Shown here: positions 58,281 through 64,000 of the stretch, one piece after another
How the letters are laid out: every line of letters starts with the position of its first letter
Numbering within the stretch: the first letter of the stretch is position 1
NCBI GenBank assembly: GCA_037833965.1
Contig: AP031357.1
Span: 24,262,001-24,326,000 of the forward strand
Direction of reading: 5' to 3'
From: Marchantia polymorpha subsp. ruderalis
Lineage: Eukaryota; Streptophyta; Marchantiopsida; Marchantiales; Marchantiaceae
Length of the DNA: 64,000 bases
The notes under the pieces: model-generated
The model's input: only the letters and a program-made list of their open reading frames with translations
The model's database searches: none
Told to the model about the DNA's origin: nothing
Position numbers and translations under genes: made by a program

Positions 58281-61200
58281 TTCATGAATTGTATAGGGTT
58301 TAGGCTAGTCATCATACATTCTTTACGATATTCATATATGTTTCTCTCCTATATTTGCACGAGGTTTCAACAGAGAAATATGAGTGACGCTGAGGGAACC
58401 AAGCTGATTCGTTGGGAGTCATTGATCCAGGTTATTATGAATTCACGTCAATGTTTTACTCCTAGAGGTATTTGCAAGCGACTTGTATCCTAAAGGATGT
58501 GACTTGTATCCAGGTCTGCTGCTTAGATGAGCAGATGATTTAGGGCACTTAAACGCAGCGAGAATGATCTTCCAATGAACTTAGAATGATCTTTGATCAG
58601 TCGTTATAAAGAGCACGCGATTCTACCCACCCCAGCTTACCAATTCTGTCGAATCTTCTCATTCGGATTCCCAGAGGTTGGTGCATGAGAAGGAGGGAGC
58701 CCGCTGGAGCATAGGGAACGAATGCTCACGTCCTGATTTAACATGTTTTGGAGCACATTCAATTATGTAATGGTACAGATTTGTCGGGTGTGAGGAGGAA
58801 TAAGCACGGAAGCAACCATATGAGCCGCATGCGGAGGACAACCGAAGGGTCTAGAAGAGCTTTGAACAAACTGCAGTTGCGAACAAGCTTCGCCAACTTC
58901 GTTGCTCTCTCCCTCATTTCGCCGAAAGATGCAAGCCCACAATCACACATTTTGCATATGCATGTTGCACACATATGCGGCTTAGTTTTCTACAAAACGG
59001 GACATGAGCAAAGCTCTCCATTTGTCGACCAGGTCAAGGCTATGAACCTCTGAATATCATAGCAGCTCCTGTCTTTTCTCCAGATCTGAAAGTGTCTTCT
59101 TTTGCATGTGTTCAGCGTACCTCGAGTGCTCAACTTCGATTCCGATTTTTTGCATTCCCGGAATAAAAGTCATGAAAATGACGATTTGCACCCCATACAC
59201 GAATGGCAGCAACTTTCTGGTTGACTTTGCAAGATTAGGTTAAAATTTCTTGCTTGGAGATGACTGACGATACTACGTAGGACTTTGTCTTACAGACACA
59301 GTCCTTGCTTCCTACATCATCCTGCCCCACTTGTGATTCACGTCCTGCGTATAAAAACATACCACACTGGAATCTTTTCTCGAAGTTGAGCGCATCTTAA
59401 ACTGTAAGCTTAGGTAGCGATTTCGGCATCAGGATGTATCCGCAAAAGTTGCAATCATGTTTAAAAGGAACGGAAAGCTTGGGAACAGAGGTTCTAGCCT
59501 TCCACTTTTTCACGACAGCCGTCGATGGACCTTGTTATTTTTGACTTAGAGTTGAAAGAAAAACATTCCGATTGCAGGTGTACAATTTGTTGCCAGCAGG
59601 AAAGCCGAGAATGAAGTTGATTGTACCTTGAATAAGGCAAGCGACTAGACAAAGTGCGCCCATTGTCGTCTTGTTCCTTGTCCTTCAGGATACATTCTTC
59701 TCCGCTCTTGCTTTCATCTCCAGTCCCTTTCATGGCACTGCTTCTCTGTCCATCTAAGGTTTGAGCCCCTTCATCGCGTCGCTGAAGTCATCCACGCTTG
59801 CGTAAGAGAATCTTGAGGCCTGCACATTCCTCAGTTCTGGATTGAATGCTCTGTATGACCTCTACTCACTTCTGTACCTTAGGTGAAGAAATACATCAAC
59901 TGTTTGTTGCTTGTACTCATGGAAAAACGGGTTCTCGGAGAAGTATATCAATATGAGTATTTTGTACTGAAAGAGGCATTCCATAATACAACTGCACATG
60001 AGAACCATGGCGAGAGTCGAACAATTGGTTATAGAGTTGTCTTCCGACGAAGTTACTTGGGTCAGGAAACTAGTCATGCCTTCAGTGTGCCAACAAGGAG
60101 AAAATGGCCTACATCTTATGGATTTCGATATAGCCTTCAAAGCTCAAGAAGGAAACCTGTTTCGATAGAGCCACTGGTTTGAAAAAATCTACAGTTTTGA
60201 GTTTAAAAAGGATAAACTTCGCCTCAGTAGATTGATGGGTAGTCATCGACCTCAACACCTTGTGCTAGGCAAACAAAGTTTGCCTAGCACAAGAATAGAA
60301 TACGTAATACGATGAAAAACACACGCGCCATCCTACAACAGGAACTGTATTCACCCTGCACATGCTCTGACCAGTTTCTTGTCCAGATTTGATGCTCTCC
60401 TGCACAAAGATTCCTATATTGCATGTTCTTCAAAGAATTTCTAAACTTTGTTGATGGTAAATGGTGTGCGCATCAATTGTTCTTTCAGTAGGTGCTGCCA
60501 CTTCTATGTGCAAACACGGCGTGTGCATCAAACAGTAGAGGTCATACATCAAAACTCTACACTGAAGGTACAATTCTTCTTCCCTGCTGATAAGATACTT
60601 TTACTCAGCCCCCTTTTACTTTTTTGTTCATATGATCCCTGAATATTTATGCTTTTAGCATAGGAGAAAGCAATTTCATCTTCTCATTATTCACTGTTTT
60701 TATGGTGATATACCATTGACTTCCTTGGACTATGCTCTCGATTTTTGTTCCTGAAAGCCGTAGATGAAAATCGAAAGCGAGATTCATGGCTTGAACCTCT
60801 TGTACCTTTCAATTGAAACTTTTCACGTTGTGGATCTATGGACCGACCATTCGTCCTTTTGTTTCTGTCAATGAACCTCAATGAACCTTAGAAAGGTCCC
60901 CTTTGATCTACACGTGAAAGGAACTTCCTTCAGAACATTTGATACGTACTTTACAGTACGTTGTTGTCCTCAACTTTCTCTCGGAGAAGAAATATTAAAT
61001 AAAGTGTAGCGAAGTTGGAAATGCACATGTTTTGGTGTGAGCTTATTGTTGGCGACTAGGGGCAATATGGAGTGAGAATCTTGCATGCTAAAGGTTCCGC
61101 ACACAATGTGCTGTGACGGGGCAAGAGGGAATCAAAGCGAATACTCATCCACGCCCTTCGTTCATCCCTTCCTTCCCATGCCAGTTCATGCTCCTCTCTC

Positions 61201-62649
61201 CAGGACTTCTCTCAACGGAAATCATGACTCCTCTCTTCGCGAAGCGCCTTACTTAGCAGCAACAACCTTCTGAAGGTTCTGGTGCCGATAAGTCGGTCCA
61301 CTCTAGTTTGAAATCTTGATCCGAAGAACATGACCTTCCTCATGCACTTGACATCATATACACGTCGGTATAAGCAAAGAATCTAAATGCTTAAAGAGCT
61401 CTAAGAGAAAGTGCAAATTTATTACTAAAGAGGAGCAAGTAATATAAAAAAATGTACCTGAAGACCCAGCAAAGTTTATACATTATTCTACTGTCGAATG
61501 GCAACATATTTCTCGTTTCGAGATATTTCCTGTTAATTCGAAAATATCCAAATCATCTACGTGAATAGAAAACCATTCCTACTTTTGATAGGGTCATGGA
61601 TAAGACTTAATAGTGCTTTACATAAATAAATGAAATTCTAATATTTTTATATGTATATGAATTGCACATGATATGTGTATCACATGTAATTGAATGGGTA
61701 GAAGATATAGAATTCTGTTTTTGTGGGCGAGTGGCTAGACCTACTCAGTAGCTGTATCCCATTCCAATTCCGTCTACCACAGTACCCACTAGCGAGCATG
61801 AATGGTTTGATAAAACTCTAAAATAGTGAGACTATCCCGACTTGGCACAAGCATGTGCCGTCCTGATACAAGCGTAGTTGAGAAATGCTCCGCGGCCGCA
61901 CACCACCAAAGTTGTGGATCCGGGCGCACGTGCAGATCGTCCATCTGTATGTCTCCTTGCTTCTCCATTATTGGAACATTTCATGGATGATACGGTCTCG
62001 GGCATGACGTGCATGAACTGTTCGAGTGCCATTTTAAATTGAACCTGCTGTTTATGAACGACGAGGAGGAATTTTGACCAGATACCCAAAGCAAAATGGC
62101 AATTTTCCCAAGACTGTTCAAAGGTTCAATGCGCATGCTCATGCCAATGCGAAGCTCGACGAAGTGTCTGAGAGTTCCAGTGCAAGAAGGGAGCGACAGC
62201 CGAGCTATACCCTAAAAGAATCTGACATCTCTCTACAGGGGCTCAGAGTTTCCTCCCGATAATTGTTGAAATCTCGTGCCGTGTTTTCAATCACCGGGTC
62301 AAACACCGGGAGCGAAGTTTACTTGACGTGACCTCTACCCCTGCACCGAAGACCTCCGGAAAGGGTTTGATGCAACTCTTGCGTTGATGACAGTAGGACG
62401 ACAACTACAGCGGATTCTGAAAAAGGCCCCATGACAACAGATTTGTCCAATCAAACAGTCCAGAGACCGCCCAAGCAAGCGGAGCCATGGGGACGAGGCG
62501 AAGCTTCAAGGCAATGAACGCGAGTGGTGCATCAATGTGACTAGTTGCAGAATATTACCATCGACTGTTCCGGAGTCCAAAACGCTGACGGTTTGGGCAT
62601 CTTCCTTCACACACTACACTTTAACTGTTGAAACCATTTTGGATTTCTT
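58281..62649. other. Intergenic, mixed composition
   Basis: Frames up to 101 codons occur on both strands (58748-59053 plus, 59862-60140 minus against 59883-60182 plus), with no recognisable domain. A perfect hairpin is at 60259-60293. AT-rich DNA returns at about 61370-61730. No gene is supported. Confidence 0.45.
60259..60293. repeat. Perfect hairpin, 16-bp arms, 3-nt loop
   Basis: The arms 60259-60274 and 60278-60293 are exact reverse complements around the loop aaa. It lies in non-coding DNA. Its geometry matches the hairpins at 30735 and 37877, although the arm sequences are unrelated. Confidence 0.92.
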
Positions 62650-63042
62650 GTGGGATGCAGAAATTCGGTGCGGATCTTGAAGGAGGATCATACGCTCCTA
62701 CTCACTATGCACAAGCTCCACCGCCCCATACGTCCTTCTAAATTTGGTCCAATTACAGTTGGTCCCAAAAGAAGGCTTCAAAAAGGCCTAAAGTCCTCTC
62801 GATCTGCTGGTAGATGGAGAGAAACTAGACTAACTTTCCAAATTAGGCGAGTTGTTCAGGGCAATGGAGCACAAGCAAGAGATGAGATCAATCTTGGGAA
62901 GAAAGCTGGTGAGAAACGCAACCCCGCAAATCAACCGTCTACCGGGAAGAGAATGGGTCTCATTTCACAATTCTTTGACATGGGCGATTGTCTGGCAATC
63001 TGCCTACAACTTGTCAAGGACTCTATAGTCTCCACCAGCTGA
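62650..63042 (+). CDS. Unrecognised open frame (130 codons, no early ATG)
   Basis: The frame runs open from 62650 to TGA at 63042, but its first ATG is about 19 codons in. The product is very basic (PKRRLQKGLKSSRSAGRWRE). A second frame starting at ATG 62656 reads MQKFGADLEGGSYAPTHYAQ and stops after 28 codons. The two overlap, so at most one is real. There is no family match that I recognise. It may be part of a spliced gene, a repeat remnant or chance. Confidence 0.18.
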   Translation: MGCRNSVRILKEDHTLLLTMHKLHRPIRPSKFGPITVGPKRRLQKGLKSSRSAGRWRETRLTFQIRRVVQGNGAQARDEINLGKKAGEKRNPANQPSTGKRMGLISQFFDMGDCLAICLQLVKDSIVSTS

Positions 63043-64000
63043 GTTGGGTCATTTTGTCCCACGAGCATTATTCCCTCCTGGATTAGTTTTTTTTGGATAT
63101 CATAGTACACAGGGAATCACCTTCGTACTCGACACAGTGTGGATATTCGAAGGAAATAGTCATGATCAGTAGTCTCCGTTTGTTTACCCTGACCTAACAC
63201 ATTCGACAATCACTTGCTTGTGACGAACAGACCACATGCACGAATGACATGTCGAGAACACACTCCATTCGTCAAGGTAAGTGGTCTACCTATATCAGAA
63301 AGGATGGATGTTGGAAAATGATAGCACGGGGGCAAAAATGAAATGGAGTGACAACGAGGGGTATCGGGATTGAGAGGGAGTCAAACTAAAGGTTACCTTG
63401 AGTCTTAAAGTAAGAAGCTCTCGTGCGAGAGAGGAGAGCTGTAATCGTCAAATCATGTGATGTGGATGATGTGGGTCCGTTAGGTAGTTACATAACACGG
63501 AGAAATTGGGGTGATCGTTGCTGATGGCCATATGATCTGCTTACCACATCCGTGTTGGCAGTTTTTTCCTTCTTCTGTTTCACCATGGCGTAGAACGTGG
63601 GGTCCATTCATGTAGACAAGGCTCCAGTCGAGGGACCCATGAAAAGACAGACGCGAGTTTCCTTGTGGTTCTCTTGTGTTGGCAACGACGAGAAGAGTAG
63701 AGAAAAACAACATGGTCTTGTAGAGTGGGGCCCAAGATGAGTAGCACTACATTGGTCATCACGAATAGTGACATCCACACAAACCAGATGGCGAGAATTC
63801 ATGATCTGGTCCACCAATAATTCTCTCTTCTGGAACTTGTGGTGGTGATGGAAGTCAAGACTAAAGGCACTCCCAAAGCCAAGGGTTATTTTGTTTGATG
63901 GGATCCAAACAAACCAGCTATCCTACATACTTTCAATTTGCAACCCCAAAGCGTGAAGCATGGCAGCTTTCTTTGTTCATTTCTTAAAACTTCATGGTTC
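63043..64000. other. Intergenic, nothing supported
   Basis: Mixed composition. Minus-strand frames of 66-77 codons at 63480-63817 overlap in three frames and have no domain. The window ends without a recognisable gene at its right edge. Confidence 0.45.

Noticed and set aside
1-64000. tRNA, rRNA, organelle-DNA insertions and CRISPR arrays
   Set aside because: I looked for tRNA B-box-like motifs, ribosomal or plastid/mitochondrial landmarks and regularly spaced identical repeats, and found none that hold up by eye. A tRNAscan or organelle alignment was not possible here.

Overview
The window looks like nuclear DNA of a land plant, most likely a moss. The species is an inference; nothing in the sequence names it. 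The evidence is spliced genes with GT-AG introns, plant-type gene families (a leucine-rich-repeat receptor-like protein, a polyol/monosaccharide transporter, a plant-type mitochondrial GrpE and DPM2), and long, strongly AT-rich blocks that alternate with GC-richer islands holding the genes. Bacterial features (operons, Shine-Dalgarno starts, CRISPR) are absent.

Five genes can be read with reasonable certainty. From left to right they are: an intronless receptor-like protein without a kinase (11512-14124, minus); an intronless sugar/polyol transporter (28592-30508, minus); DPM2, the small membrane subunit of dolichol-phosphate-mannose synthase (31417-32850, minus, two exons); mitochondrial GrpE, the Hsp70 nucleotide-exchange factor (36828-39101, plus, five exons, all introns phase 0); and an unrecognised 239-residue charged protein with a KEN-box-like motif (41264-42236, minus, two exons). 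They do not form a pathway. Each is an ordinary stand-alone eukaryotic gene.

The rest is mostly non-genic. Positions 1-5030 are AT-rich and hold a nearly perfect 2 x 184 bp tandem duplication and an older nested repeat. Positions 5031-10300 have mixed composition and a CpG-rich island near 9500-10010, but no recognisable gene. The 5' flank of the receptor gene (14125-17650) is GC-rich, with long chance frames. Positions 17.7-25 kb hold AT-rich decay, a long foldback, a Ty1/copia fossil fragment and a very degenerate 13-nt minisatellite. From 42 to 64 kb there are several coding-like pieces that I could not assign, a decayed ~84-bp tandem repeat and more AT-rich DNA.

The most interesting signals are: the partial duplication of exon 1 with its splice donor inside the DPM2 intron; four long, nearly perfect foldbacks with 3-5 nt loops; the stop codon of the transporter lying inside a good splice donor; the unrecognised KEN-box protein; and the two minisatellite-like arrays. 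I found no clear new multi-gene system.
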